64,000 nucleotides of DNA from Burkholderia sp. Ac-20365 (GCF_017104715.1 NZ_JAAGPI010000011.1:62001-126000), one strand, 5' to 3'. Shown: positions 43,941-54,832, counted from the first letter of the stretch. Numbers and translations are program-made. Notes: generated from the sequence alone by a model not told the origin.

Positions 43941-45512
43941 ATGGCACAAGCGCTTCTTGAGTTGCGCGACATCGCCAAATCGTTTGCCGGGGTGAAGGCG
44001 CTCGACGGCATCGATCTTCTTGTCGCGCCAGGCGAATGCGTCGGACTGTGCGGCGAAAACGGCGCGGGCAAATCGACGCTGATGAAGATCGTCTCGGGCG
44101 TCTATCCGCACGGCGACTGGTCGGGCGAGATACTTTGGGACGGCAAGCCGCTCGTCGCGCAGAACATCCGCGATACCGAACGCGCCGGCATCGTCATCAT
44201 TCACCAGGAACTGATGCTGGTGCCGCAATTGTCGGTGGCCGAGAACATTTTCCTCGGCAACGAAATCACGCTGCCGGGCGGCCGCATGAATTACGCGGCG
44301 ATGTATCAGCGTGCCGATGAACTGCTACGCGAGCTGAACATTACGGGCATCAATGTCGCGCAGCCTGTGATGAACTACGGCGGCGGGCATCAGCAACTGA
44401 TCGAGATCGCCAAGGCGCTGAACAAGCAGGCGCGGCTATTGATACTCGATGAACCTTCTTCATCGCTGACCGCGGCGGAAACGAAAATCCTGCTCGATAT
44501 CGTGCGCGACCTGAAGAAGCGCGGCGTCGCTTGTGTGTACATCTCGCACAAGCTCGATGAAGTGGAAGCCGTGTGCGACACGATTACCGTGATACGCGAT
44601 GGCAAGCACGTCGGCACCCAGCCGATGAAGCAGCTGAGCACCGACCGCATCATCGCGATGATGGTCGGGCGCGAGATCACCAATCTCTTTCCGCGCGAGC
44701 CGCACGAGATCGGCGACGTGATCTTCGAGGCGCGCAACGTCACGTGCTACGACGTGACGAATACGAATCGCAAGCGCGTCGACGATGTGTCGTTCGCGTT
44801 GCGCAAGGGTGAAATACTCGGCGTCGCGGGGCTTGTCGGCGCCGGCCGCACGGAGTTGATGCAGGCGATCTTCGGCGCGTATCCGGGCATGAGCGAAGCG
44901 CAGGTGTGGATGAACGGCAAGCGCCTGAAAATCCGCGCACCCGCCGATGCAATCGCAGCAGGTATCGCGATGGTGCCCGAGGACCGCAAGCGTCACGGCA
45001 TCGTGCCGCAACTTGGCGTCGGTCACAACATCACCCTTGCCGTGCTGCAACGCTTCGCGAAGGGCGGGCGCATCGACACGGCATCCGAACTCGACACGAT
45101 CAATTCGGAAATGAAGCGCCTCTCGGTGCGCGCGGCTTCGCCGATGCTGTCGATCGCGAGTCTGTCGGGCGGAAACCAGCAAAAGGCGGTGCTTACGCGC
45201 ATGCTGCTCACGGATCCATCCGTACTGATTCTCGACGAGCCGACGCGTGGCGTCGATGTCGGCGCGAAATTCGAAATCTACAAGCTGATGTTCAAGCTCG
45301 CGAAGCGCGGCGTGTCGATCATCATGGTGTCGTCGGAATTGCCGGAAGTACTCGGCGTGAGCGACCGTGTGCTCGTGATCGGCGAAGGCGAATTGCGCGG
45401 CGACTTCGTCAACGACGGTCTCACGCAGGAACATATTCTGACGGCCGCCATCGCGACGAAAGGCGCGGACACGACTGGCAACGGCCCCACTCAACTGGCG
45501 AGCGTCGCATGA
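43941..45512 (+). CDS. xylG: D-xylose ABC transporter ATPase
   Basis: A 523-residue double ATPase of the sugar-importer (CUT2) class. The first domain has Walker A GENGAGKSTLMKIVSG and Walker B LLILDEPSSSLTAAE. The second has the degenerate Walker A GLVGAGRTELMQAIFG, signature SLSGGNQQKAVLTRML and LILDEPTRGVDVGAKFEIYK. One copy supplies both nucleotide sites of the transporter. The ATG at 43941 has AGGAA upstream. The stop overlaps the xylH start (ATGA). Confidence 0.95.
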   Translation: MAQALLELRDIAKSFAGVKALDGIDLLVAPGECVGLCGENGAGKSTLMKIVSGVYPHGDWSGEILWDGKPLVAQNIRDTERAGIVIIHQELMLVPQLSVAENIFLGNEITLPGGRMNYAAMYQRADELLRELNITGINVAQPVMNYGGGHQQLIEIAKALNKQARLLILDEPSSSLTAAETKILLDIVRDLKKRGVACVYISHKLDEVEAVCDTITVIRDGKHVGTQPMKQLSTDRIIAMMVGREITNLFPREPHEIGDVIFEARNVTCYDVTNTNRKRVDDVSFALRKGEILGVAGLVGAGRTELMQAIFGAYPGMSEAQVWMNGKRLKIRAPADAIAAGIAMVPEDRKRHGIVPQLGVGHNITLAVLQRFAKGGRIDTASELDTINSEMKRLSVRAASPMLSIASLSGGNQQKAVLTRMLLTDPSVLILDEPTRGVDVGAKFEIYKLMFKLAKRGVSIIMVSSELPEVLGVSDRVLVIGEGELRGDFVNDGLTQEHILTAAIATKGADTTGNGPTQLASVA

Positions 45513-46705
45513 CTCCTGATCTCACTTCTTCCGATAGTCACGGCAAACATGGCGCAGCGCTTGCATCGGGACAGCGCATCAAACTGCTGTTCGCGCGCTA
45601 CAAGCTGCTTGCGCTGCTGCTCGCCGTCGCGGTCATCTGGGTGTTCTTTTCGTTTCTCACGGAAGGCGCGTTCGTCACGCCGCGCAATCTGTCGAACCTG
45701 CTGCGGCAGATGTCGATCACCGGAATGCTCGCGTGCGGGATGGTGTTCATCATCATTTCGGGCGAGATCGATCTGTCTGTCGGTTCGCTGTTGGGTCTGC
45801 TCGGCGGCGTCGCGGCGATTCTCGATGTCACGTATCACTGGCCGCTCGCGGCGACGCTGCCTGTCGTGATGCTGCTAGGCGTGTGTGTCGGGCTCTTTAA
45901 CGGCTGGTGGTCGACGTATCTGCGTGTGCCGTCGTTCATCGTCGGGTTGGGCGGCATGCTCGCGTATCGCGGCGTGCTGCTCGGCGTAACGGGTGGCTCG
46001 ACCATCGCGCCCGTGTCCGATAACTTCGTTTTCATCGGACAAGGCTATCTGCCGCGTATTGCAGGCGACACGATGGCCGTCGTGCTATTCGTGCTGCTCG
46101 CCGCACTGACCGTGCGGCAGCGGCAAAAGCGCCAGCACTACAAGCTGAGCGTCGTGCCGTTGTGGCAGGACATCGTGAAGATCGTCGCGGCTGGGCTGAT
46201 CCTGCTGGCGTTCGTCGCGACGCTCAATCGCTACGGCGGCATTCCCGTTCCTGTGCTGTTGCTGCTCGCACTGCTCGGTATCTTCACGTACATCGCGACG
46301 CAGACGGTATTCGGCCGGCGCATCTATGCCGTTGGTTCGAATCTCGAAGCGACGCGTCTGTCGGGCGTCAACACGAACCGCGTGAAGCTCGCGATCTTCG
46401 CGTTGATGGGGTTGATGTGCGCGTTCGGCGGTCTGATCAATACGGCGCGGCTCGCGGCGGGTTCGCCGTCGGCGGGATCGATGGGCGAACTCGATGCGAT
46501 TGCCGCGTGCTTTATCGGCGGCACGTCGATGCGCGGCGGCTCGGGCACCGTCTACGGTGCATTGATCGGCGCGCTCGTGATGGCGAGCCTCGACAACGGC
46601 ATGTCGATGCTCGACGTCGACTCGTACTGGCAGATGATCGTGAAGGGCGGCATTCTCGTGCTCGCGGTGTGGATCGACGTGATCTCGGGGTCCGACCGGC
46701 GCTAG
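45509..46705 (+). CDS. xylH: D-xylose ABC transporter permease
   Basis: A 398-residue inner-membrane permease of the CUT2 class with about ten hydrophobic helices. Landmarks are MVFIIISGEIDLSVGSLLGL, VPSFIVGLGGMLAYRG, YAVGSNLEATRLSGVNTNRV and AACFIGGTSMRGGSGTVYGA. It is translationally coupled to xylG through a four-base overlap. A terminator follows, which ends the operon. Confidence 0.95.
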   Translation: MTPDLTSSDSHGKHGAALASGQRIKLLFARYKLLALLLAVAVIWVFFSFLTEGAFVTPRNLSNLLRQMSITGMLACGMVFIIISGEIDLSVGSLLGLLGGVAAILDVTYHWPLAATLPVVMLLGVCVGLFNGWWSTYLRVPSFIVGLGGMLAYRGVLLGVTGGSTIAPVSDNFVFIGQGYLPRIAGDTMAVVLFVLLAALTVRQRQKRQHYKLSVVPLWQDIVKIVAAGLILLAFVATLNRYGGIPVPVLLLLALLGIFTYIATQTVFGRRIYAVGSNLEATRLSGVNTNRVKLAIFALMGLMCAFGGLINTARLAAGSPSAGSMGELDAIAACFIGGTSMRGGSGTVYGALIGALVMASLDNGMSMLDVDSYWQMIVKGGILVLAVWIDVISGSDRR

Positions 46706-47156
46706 CGCAGAGCGCACGGCTGTGGTGCGCTGCACCACCGCACAGCATCTCCGCGCTTCGTTGAGGAGCGCGCAGGCGCCCTGAGAAGGGCGCTTTTCTT
46801 TGGTACGACGTACCTGCGTCGAACGTCGCGCGAAAAAATCGAAGAACACGCGCAAGCCCCGTCCAGCAAGCGAAAGCGCGCATCGAAAGCGTTCGTTCAA
46901 GTCCCTTTCGATACACATGCAACGGCCCGAAACCGGCCGATGGCATACCTATTGCGTTATCCGCTGCGGAGCCAATGGCGGCTTCAGTGCATTCCAGATT
47001 TTCAGGGACGCTCGCAGTGCGAGCGGACCGATGGGGCAACGGCGTCCCGAAGCGCAACGTGCGAGGAGCGTTCGATCCATGTGATCGGGCGGCGCGCGTG
47101 CGCTTCGGGACGTTTTTTTTTGCGCAACCGAAACGCGCGCATCGACGCGATCCAGT
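46706..47156. other. Intergenic region after xylH
   Basis: This 451-bp gap contains the xylH terminator at 46776 and then the upstream region of the P-box protein gene, with a T-run near 47114. I saw no convincing coding sequence or RNA gene. Nitrate control sites for the downstream pair would be expected here but I could not identify one. Confidence 0.5.
46776..46800 (+). terminator. Rho-independent terminator of the xyl operon
   Basis: Stem GCGCCC/GGGCGC with loop TGAGAA followed by TTTTCTTT, about 70 bp after the xylH stop codon. Confidence 0.8.
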
Positions 47157-47894
47157 ATGACGAACGAGATCACCACGCAACGCACCGAAGTTTCCGGACA
47201 GACGATCGGCGAACTGATCAATCTGTCGGGCCGTCAGCGGATGCTTTCGCAACGCATCGTGCTGCATGTGCTGCTCGCATCGCACGGCGACTCCGCGGCG
47301 CTCGCCGTTGCGCGCGAATGTCTCGCGACGTTTGCATCGACGCATCGCGTGCTCGTGAACGGCAACGATCATTTGCCGGGCGTGTTCTCGGATGCGCTGC
47401 ATCAGCTTTACTACGGCACGCGCAAGGCGGACGAGCGCGTGCAGCGCTTCATTGCGCTGACGGAAGAAACGGCCGCGCGCGTGGAGGCACGCGACGAGGC
47501 GGCGCGTGAACACGTCGATGCGCTCGTTGCACAGGCGACGCCGCTGCTCGAACTGCTGCAGGAGATCACGCTTGCTTACCAGAACGAGATGCGCGGTATC
47601 GAAGCAGCCGTGCAGCGCCGTCAGGCCGCGATCGCGGAACAACTGTCGAGCATTTCGATGCAGGCGAACATCGTCGCGCTGAACGCGCGCATCTCGGCGG
47701 CGCGAGCCGGGACGTACGGTCGCGAGTTCGCCGTCATCACAACGGTGCTCGCCGACATCATCAAGGAAATGGACACGCTGATCTACAGCGTCGTCGATCA
47801 GAACACCGACGATGCGACGCCCCGGCGCGGCAAACCGCGCAGCGCGACGCCAAAGCCCGCGCAGCCGCGCGTGACCGAACGTGCTTTCCCCTAG
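47157..47894 (+). CDS. Soluble PilJ-N/P-box protein with truncated chemoreceptor tail, possible nitrate sensor
   Basis: A 245-residue protein without transmembrane helices. Residues 15-34 read QTIGELINLSGRQRMLSQRI, close to the P-box of PilJ-N domains, the type used by NarX/NarQ and NasR-like proteins to bind nitrate or nitrite. A helical region follows, then ISMQANIVALNARISAARAG, matching only the hairpin tip of the methyl-accepting signalling domain; no methylation helices are present. It ends 52 bp before a NarK-family transporter gene. A cytoplasmic nitrate or nitrite sensor acting with that transporter is a reasonable guess, not shown. Confidence 0.72.
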   Translation: MTNEITTQRTEVSGQTIGELINLSGRQRMLSQRIVLHVLLASHGDSAALAVARECLATFASTHRVLVNGNDHLPGVFSDALHQLYYGTRKADERVQRFIALTEETAARVEARDEAAREHVDALVAQATPLLELLQEITLAYQNEMRGIEAAVQRRQAAIAEQLSSISMQANIVALNARISAARAGTYGREFAVITTVLADIIKEMDTLIYSVVDQNTDDATPRRGKPRSATPKPAQPRVTERAFP

Positions 47895-47946
47895 TTCTTC
47901 GATTGACCCACGCATCAGCCCTGCATTCGTTCAATGAGAGAGACCC

Positions 47947-49344
47947 ATGAAAAACCTGCTGAATTCGCTTGCGAGCGGTAACTGGCGCGCGCTGCTCGCG
48001 TGCTTCCTTTACTTCGATACGGGCTTTACCGTCTGGGTCATGTTCGGGCCGCTGGCTCCGTTCATCAACAAGAGCATCACGATGTCGCCCGCGGAACTGG
48101 GCTTTCTCGTCGCGGTGCCCGTGCTCGGCGCGGCAATCCTGCGCGTGACGCTCGGCAATCTCTATCAGGCTTGCGATGGCCGGCGCGTCGCGCTGATGGG
48201 CGTCGCGCTGTCGGCGATTCCTTCCGTCGTGCTGCTGTTGATGCCGGGCGCGCCGTCGTACACGTTGCTGCTGATTCTGGGCGTGTTCCTCGGCGTCGGC
48301 GGCGCGAGCTTCGCCGTCGCACTGCCGATGGCAGGCAGCAACTATCCGCCGAAGGTGCAGGGTCTGGTGCTTGGGTTGGCGGCTGCGGGCAATATCGGTG
48401 CGGTGCTGGACGGTTTCATGTTCCCGGCGCTGGCCGATCATTTCGGCTGGGCGAAGGCCGCAGGCGCTGCATTGCCGCTGCTGGCTCTTGCTGCTGTCGC
48501 GCTGTTTTTCTGGGCGAAGGATCTCGGGCAGAAGTCGGGCAGCGGCGTGCGGGCGCTGCGCAGCTTTATCGTGACGCTGGTCGGTCTCGTCGCGCTGGTG
48601 GTCGCCGTGCATGCAGGCGTGTTCGGCGCGGGCAAGACGGGCGTGCTGCTGCTGCCCGTGCTCGGCGCGCTGCTCGCGATCGCCGTGTTGCCGAAGCACT
48701 ATCGCAGCGTGCTGGTCGAGGGCGATACATGGGTCGTCATGCTCGTGTACAGCATCACGTTTGGCGGCTTTGTCGGTATGTCCTCGTATGTGACGACGCT
48801 GCTGATTTCGCTGTATCAGATGCCGCGTCTCGAAGCGGGGCTGTTCATGTCGCTGCTGGCGTGTATCGGTGCGCTGGTGCGTCCGATTGGCGGGCTGGTT
48901 GCGGATCGCATTTCGGGTGTGCGCGCGCTGGTGATTCTGCTGGCGGCGATTTCGCTGTGCGATTTCCTGTTTGCTGCGTGGATGCCGCCGGTGTCGGCGG
49001 GTATCGCGTTGCTGATTGCAATGTATGTGTGCTTTGGTCTTGGCAACGGTGCGACGTTCCAATTGGTGCCGCAGCGCTGGAAGGGCAAAACGGGCTTGAT
49101 GTCGGGGATCGTCGGCGCGGCGGGTGGGATCGGCGGTTTTTATCTGCCGGTGATCATGGGCATCGCGAAGGAAGGCACAGGCAGCTATCAGATGGGGTTT
49201 GCGACGTTCGGCGTGCTGTCGGCGCTGGCGTTCGGGCTGGTTGTCCTGCATCGCGCGCGCTGGCTCGAATGGGCGCTGCCGAAGGAAAGCCACGTGGTGG
49301 TCGAGCCGATTCGTGCGGGCGTGAGTGTGGATAGTGGGGCCTGA
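47947..49344 (+). CDS. NarK-family nitrate/nitrite transporter
   Basis: A 465-residue major-facilitator inner-membrane protein with twelve helices. The N-terminal half has LLACFLYFDTGFTVWVMFGP with FINKSITMSPAELG, and the nitrate signature is recognisable in GVGGASFAVALPMAGSNYPP and later GLGNGATFQLVPQRWKGKTG. It fits nitrate/nitrite importers or antiporters used for assimilation or respiration. The start has a GAGAGA site upstream. It is probably co-transcribed with the P-box protein gene and is followed by a terminator; no nitrate reductase gene is in the window. Confidence 0.9.
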   Translation: MKNLLNSLASGNWRALLACFLYFDTGFTVWVMFGPLAPFINKSITMSPAELGFLVAVPVLGAAILRVTLGNLYQACDGRRVALMGVALSAIPSVVLLLMPGAPSYTLLLILGVFLGVGGASFAVALPMAGSNYPPKVQGLVLGLAAAGNIGAVLDGFMFPALADHFGWAKAAGAALPLLALAAVALFFWAKDLGQKSGSGVRALRSFIVTLVGLVALVVAVHAGVFGAGKTGVLLLPVLGALLAIAVLPKHYRSVLVEGDTWVVMLVYSITFGGFVGMSSYVTTLLISLYQMPRLEAGLFMSLLACIGALVRPIGGLVADRISGVRALVILLAAISLCDFLFAAWMPPVSAGIALLIAMYVCFGLGNGATFQLVPQRWKGKTGLMSGIVGAAGGIGGFYLPVIMGIAKEGTGSYQMGFATFGVLSALAFGLVVLHRARWLEWALPKESHVVVEPIRAGVSVDSGA

Positions 49345-49756
49345 CGCGTCGTCGTCGTCTTTTTCGACGAAGGGTTGAGTGACAGCCGGCGCCTTGTGCG
49401 CCGGCTTTTTATTTCGTGTCTGGTTTTCCGCTATCGCGATTGAAGGAGCACGCGCGTTCCTTTTTCCACGCCCGAGCGCGCGCCGCTATACAACGCATGC
49501 ACTCGTGCCGCCAGAATGCCCGACTTCTCGGACTCTCCGATGAAATCGCGGAACATGTGTGCGACAGGCAACAAACACGGAAGCGCGGTGCGTGCGAAAA
49601 ATCAGACATTGCACACCCTGCGTGCCCACGACGAAAGAACTGGGCTTACCGCTCACCAGCGGATTTGGATCGCAAGTTCCGCCGACCCGGCCGTTTGCAT
49701 CAACTTCGATCTTCAGCCTGTGGATGGCATCGCGCACAACAGCTTAGGGCTCTGGC
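49345..49756. other. Intergenic region after narK-like gene
   Basis: This 412-bp gap has a terminator at 49385-49412 and is otherwise without clear features. Short open frames on both strands lack ribosome sites and family similarity; the least unlikely is a minus-strand frame at 49486-49737. Confidence 0.5.
49385..49412 (+). terminator. Rho-independent terminator of the narK-like gene
   Basis: Stem GCCGGCGC/GCGCCGGC with loop CTTGT, followed by five T residues, 41 bp after the stop codon. Confidence 0.88.
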
Positions 49757-50848
49757 ATGTCTGCTGATATGAGATCCATCCAACGGTTTCCGACACCGTG
49801 TACGCGTTGCGGCGGTGTTCTGTATCAACACGTCGCATTCTGTCCATATTGCGGCGTCAGCCAACCGCTCGCGGGCACTCAGCCGAGGCGTCCGGAAACC
49901 CAGCTAAGGGCCGTCGAAAAACGCCCGTCGCTGCCTGCCGACGACGATCACGACGACGCATCTCCGCCCGAAATTCGCTGGTCCGATTTGCCGGAAATGC
50001 AGCCCGATATTCAACGCTCGTTGTGGAGACGGCCGCCGCGCCGCATCGTGATGGGCGGCGCGATCGCGCTTGTGTTGATGATCGCGATCGCATTCGCGTG
50101 GCTCGGCTTCCAGCGACTCGGCGCCAGTCACCGGAACGACGACTTTGTCGAACCGATGAAAACGGGCCTGAATGGCGCGGACAGCGGGTTGTCATCCAAT
50201 GCGATGCCCTCGGGCGCGACCGGTTCGGCTGCGATGACGGGCGGCGGCCCCGCCGCGGGGCAGTATGGCAACAAGGTGTCTGCCGCGCTGGTCGTCGCAC
50301 GCGCGAGTCTCGAGCAGAAGAATCTGACGGCGGCCAAGGCGGCCGTCGCCGAAGTGCTGGCCGTTGCGCCTCGCAATGCCGACGCGCTGCGGATGCAAAC
50401 CGATATCGCGGATCGTGAGAACGAGCGCGATGCGGCATTACGCGTGGCGACCATCTGCGCGAAGGATGTGCTCTGGAGTTGCGTGGTGAAGCAGGCGAAT
50501 CAGGCGCTGGCCGCCGATTCCGGCAGCAAGGACGCGCAGGTTCTGCTCGAGCGCGCAATCGTTTCAAATGGCTGGAGGCCGCTTTCGGACACCACGTCCG
50601 CGCGCGCGGCGGCGCCCGCACGGCGCCCGCCGCCGCCACAAACGCAGCAGCGCGTTGCGAAGAACGTGGCGATGTTGCCGACCTTGCCGCCGTTGCCGCC
50701 CGGCATACCCGCCGATAGTGCGACTCGCCAGGGCGCAGATGCCGGGGCTCGTCGCGCGCAGACTGCAGTCGATCCGTATTCCGCTGCTCCCGCGTCTGCT
50801 GATGGCGGCGATGCGCATGCGCTTGGGGTTCCAGGGGTTCAGCAATAA
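49757..50848 (+). CDS. Zinc-ribbon single-pass membrane protein of unknown function
   Basis: A 363-residue protein. An N-terminal zinc ribbon has Cys15, Cys18, Cys29 and Cys32 (PCTRCGGVLYQHVAFCPYCG). A charged linker leads to one transmembrane helix near residues 98-116 (MGGAIALVLMIAIAFAWLGF), so the ribbon should be cytoplasmic. The outer part holds a TPR-like helical stretch (ARASLEQKNLTAAKAAVAEV and following) and a Pro-rich tail. Architecture suggests a scaffold or sensor, but I do not recognise a named family. The start could also be the ATG 12 bases later. Confidence 0.68.
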   Translation: MSADMRSIQRFPTPCTRCGGVLYQHVAFCPYCGVSQPLAGTQPRRPETQLRAVEKRPSLPADDDHDDASPPEIRWSDLPEMQPDIQRSLWRRPPRRIVMGGAIALVLMIAIAFAWLGFQRLGASHRNDDFVEPMKTGLNGADSGLSSNAMPSGATGSAAMTGGGPAAGQYGNKVSAALVVARASLEQKNLTAAKAAVAEVLAVAPRNADALRMQTDIADRENERDAALRVATICAKDVLWSCVVKQANQALAADSGSKDAQVLLERAIVSNGWRPLSDTTSARAAAPARRPPPPQTQQRVAKNVAMLPTLPPLPPGIPADSATRQGADAGARRAQTAVDPYSAAPASADGGDAHALGVPGVQQ

Positions 50849-50929
50849 AGAAGCAGCGTGAGGCGTCACGTTCCGTTACGGCGCCTTCTACAGTGAATCC
50901 CACCTCGACACGAATGTGCGCAACGCTCG

Positions 50930-51139
50930 CTAGATGTCCCAGTCCCATTGCTGTTCGTCATGTTGTTCTGCAGCCAGCCGGCGGCTGGCTTCCTGAGAAA
51001 TGACCACATGGCTCGATGCCTCGATCGGCATGAGGACGGCTTTCTCGATACGCGGATTGGGAGAGGGCTTTCGCCGGGCTTCTTTCACGTAGTCCGAGAG
51101 CGGCTGGAATTGACGTACGGCATGGATGGTGTTGGTCAT
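50930..51139 (-). CDS. Small protein of unknown function
   Basis: A 69-residue acidic protein (for instance PLSDYVKEARRKPSPNPRIE and ending DEQQWDWDI) with no signal or membrane segment. The ATG at 51139 is preferred to a TTG six bases upstream. No strong ribosome site is visible. It lies between the zinc-ribbon gene (convergent) and the GAF gene (same strand, upstream). Function unknown. Confidence 0.55.
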   Translation of the reverse strand: MTNTIHAVRQFQPLSDYVKEARRKPSPNPRIEKAVLMPIEASSHVVISQEASRRLAAEQHDEQQWDWDI

Positions 51140-51374
51140 GATCAACCCAGGAAGCGTCAGATGTTCTGCGCCGTTTCATTCGATCCGGCGATGCTTCGGG
51201 CAGTCTAGGTGCGAGCTGCAACAGGGGCTGTACGCCGTCGCACAGAACACAGCGCAACGCGACGCGCCACGGAAAGACACCAGAAACGCTCGCGTAAAAG
51301 TGAGCGTTTCGTCGTCTGGATTTAGATTGGAGTGCTGACGTATTGGTGCGTGACAACGCACGACAGGCAGACAA

Positions 51375-52190
51375 TCAACCTGTTCGATCCAGTATTTCGT
51401 TCGCAAGCTCGACTTCGCGTGGAAGCGATTCATCGTCTGACGACCTGGCCGTCTGAGCGCGGCGGCTATGCGAATTCCTGTGCTTGCGTACGCTGTTGCT
51501 CAACTCGGAGATGATCTCCGACGCAGCATGAATGATCTGGTTGAAATTGAAGCCCGCATTGGTCATTTCGCGGTAGAACGATTTCGCGAGGATCTTCGCA
51601 ATCTGGTTCGTGTTCTGCGCCGATCCCGCGATGATTTCCCGCACGGTCTTTTCCGAAGACCGGGTCAGCGCGGCCTGGGTAAAGCGCGACTTCATCAACT
51701 GCTGGATCTGGTTGGCGTGAAGTGCCTTGACGACCAGCAGGGAGAGGTTTTCCAGCAGCCGCAGATCATCGACGCCAAAGCAGGGCTTCTTCAGCGGCTG
51801 ATACGCGTAGACGATCCCGATGGTCTTTCCCCGCAGCAGCAGGGGAGCGAACATGCTGTCGCTGAGCTGACAGTCAGCAGCGACTTCGATCGCGTTTGCG
51901 CGAGCGGCGACGCTCGCACGTTCGAGCACCATCGCGTATGGACCACGGGTGTCGCTCTCACGCACGTTCACTGCGTCGGAGCCGGAACTGGCGTTGTCGA
52001 CGAATCCGGCGCGCTGACGCAGACCGAGTTCAGCGGCCTGCCGTTCGCTCAGCAAATGAATTGCGCAATGGCGTGCGTCCAGAGCGCTGGCAACGATGGA
52101 CGATAGTTCAGACAGCAGTTCGTCCAGACTGCTCGCATAACCGGCATCGCCACGCGGATCGCGGATTTTGACCCTATCCGGGTTGTGCAT
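51375..52190 (-). CDS. GAF-domain protein
   Basis: A 271-residue soluble protein. Residues 20-160 resemble a GAF sensor domain (LDELLSELSSIVASALDARH, SMFAPLLLRGKTIGIVYAYQ). After it comes a helical stretch (VREIIAGSAQNTNQIAKILA) and a polar tail, with no recognised output domain. This layout suits a sensor or adaptor that works through a partner. GGAAGAG precedes the ATG. It is divergent from groESL across a 569-bp gap. Confidence 0.75.
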   Translation of the reverse strand: MHNPDRVKIRDPRGDAGYASSLDELLSELSSIVASALDARHCAIHLLSERQAAELGLRQRAGFVDNASSGSDAVNVRESDTRGPYAMVLERASVAARANAIEVAADCQLSDSMFAPLLLRGKTIGIVYAYQPLKKPCFGVDDLRLLENLSLLVVKALHANQIQQLMKSRFTQAALTRSSEKTVREIIAGSAQNTNQIAKILAKSFYREMTNAGFNFNQIIHAASEIISELSNSVRKHRNSHSRRAQTARSSDDESLPREVELANEILDRTG

Positions 52191-52630
52191 CGCTCTTCCC
52201 CAGCATTCGAATCAGACCAGTTCGGGTCCAGTCAGAAGTCGAACCGCCGTCCGCGCGCATTTGTGCGTGGGGAGGCGGGCAACCTGATGACTGGAATGAT
52301 GCGCGGAGGTCGGCGCTATCCGGTCGGCGCAAGCGTCGTGCCGCGTGTTCGATATCCCCAACCGCGGCGCGGCAAAAAGCTGGACTTCAGCCTCGCTGGC
52401 GAGCGGTTTCCCGGCATCGGATACGCCTTCTTGCGATCGATTACGATGGACCTGACCGATTTAACCAATAAATTGGCAGGCGTTAAGTTCGTGCCACCAC
52501 ATTGCGGCCAGTTTCGGTGAAATGGCCGGCTTCCAGGCCCCGGAATCGCCCTGTCAGACCCGCGTCGGGAAGTGATTTTGTCGATAAAACATGGGGTTAC
52601 GTGAATTTCGACAAATCCCGCTGCACCCTT

Positions 52631-52660
52631 CTTGAATTTGTAATTCCCCGTCCATATAAT
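52631..52660 (+). promoter_or_regulatory. groE promoter (sigma-70, with overlapping heat-shock sigma pattern)
   Basis: A TTGAAT -35 box (52632-52637) and a perfect TATAAT -10 box (52655-52660) are separated by 17 bases. The same DNA reads CTTGAA then CCATATAA, which resembles the sigma-32 consensus, so heat-shock sigma factor may use it too. Confidence 0.82.
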
Positions 52661-52686
52661 TAGCACTCACCGCACGAGAGTGCTAA
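52660..52686. promoter_or_regulatory. CIRCE element, HrcA operator
   Basis: TTAGCACTC, nine bases, GAGTGCTAA: a perfect match to the CIRCE consensus. It begins at the last base of the -10 box and lies in the transcribed leader, where HrcA binding represses groESL at normal temperature. Confidence 0.97.
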
Positions 52687-52759
52687 CAACATCGCTGGTT
52701 GGCGGTGCCAGCCGGCATACCTCAGCGTTCTTCAGTCCCAATCAAGAGAGGATCTATCC

Positions 52760-53050
52760 ATGAACCTTCGTCCTTTGCATGATCGCGTGATCGTCAAGCG
52801 CCTGGATCAGGAAACCAAGACCGCATCGGGCATCGTGATCCCCGAAGCCGCAGCAGAAAAGCCGGATCAAGGCGAAATCCTGGCAGTCGGCCCGGGCAAG
52901 CGTGACGACAAGGGCAACCCGATCGCGCTCGACGTCAAGGTCGGCGACCGCGTCCTGTTCGGCAAGTACGCTGGCCAGACCGTCAAGGTCGACGGCAGCG
53001 AACTGCTGGTGATGCGCGAAGAAGACATCATGGCCGTTGTCAACAAGTAA
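52760..53050 (+). CDS. groS: Co-chaperonin GroES
   Basis: A 96-residue co-chaperonin that caps the GroEL chamber as a heptamer. It begins MNLRPLHDRVIVKRL and contains the mobile loop KTASGIVIPEAAAEKPDQGE; length is standard. AGAGAGGA precedes the start. It is the first gene of the groESL operon under a sigma-70/sigma-32-like promoter with CIRCE control. Confidence 0.98.
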   Translation: MNLRPLHDRVIVKRLDQETKTASGIVIPEAAAEKPDQGEILAVGPGKRDDKGNPIALDVKVGDRVLFGKYAGQTVKVDGSELLVMREEDIMAVVNK

Positions 53051-53094
53051 GTACTTGTTTCCGGTTCATTCTCAAGAATTCAAGGAGTTAGAAG

Positions 53095-54735
<1,641 letters not shown>

Positions 54736-54790
54736 TTTCCAGGTAACTGGAATGCATGTGAGGAGCGCGCTGAGAGGCGTGCTTCTCGTG

Positions 54791-54832
54791 CCAAAAGAAA
54801 AAACCCGCAGAGATGCGGGTTTTTTCTTTTGG
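54791..54832. terminator. Bidirectional terminator between groEL and cysC
   Basis: Perfect stem of 19 bp, with core CCCGCA/TGCGGG, loop GAGA, and A- and T-rich outer arms that give a T-run on both strands. It is shared by the convergent groEL and cysC genes. Confidence 0.93.

Larger units (their letters stand above)
52191..52759. other. Divergent intergenic region before groESL
   Basis: This 569-bp gap carries the groE promoter and CIRCE site at its right end and must also hold the GAF gene promoter at its left. The middle (about 52250-52600) shows no reliable coding sequence: one 111-codon open frame lacks a ribosome site and reads as arbitrary sequence. Confidence 0.55.

Noticed and set aside
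49486..49737. An 83-codon minus-strand frame between the narK-like and zinc-ribbon genes
   Set aside because: GTG start without a ribosome site and no recognisable similarity; overlaps other equally weak frames.
52185..52520. A 111-codon plus-strand frame upstream of groES
   Set aside because: No ribosome site, arbitrary composition, and overlaps the start of the divergent GAF gene.
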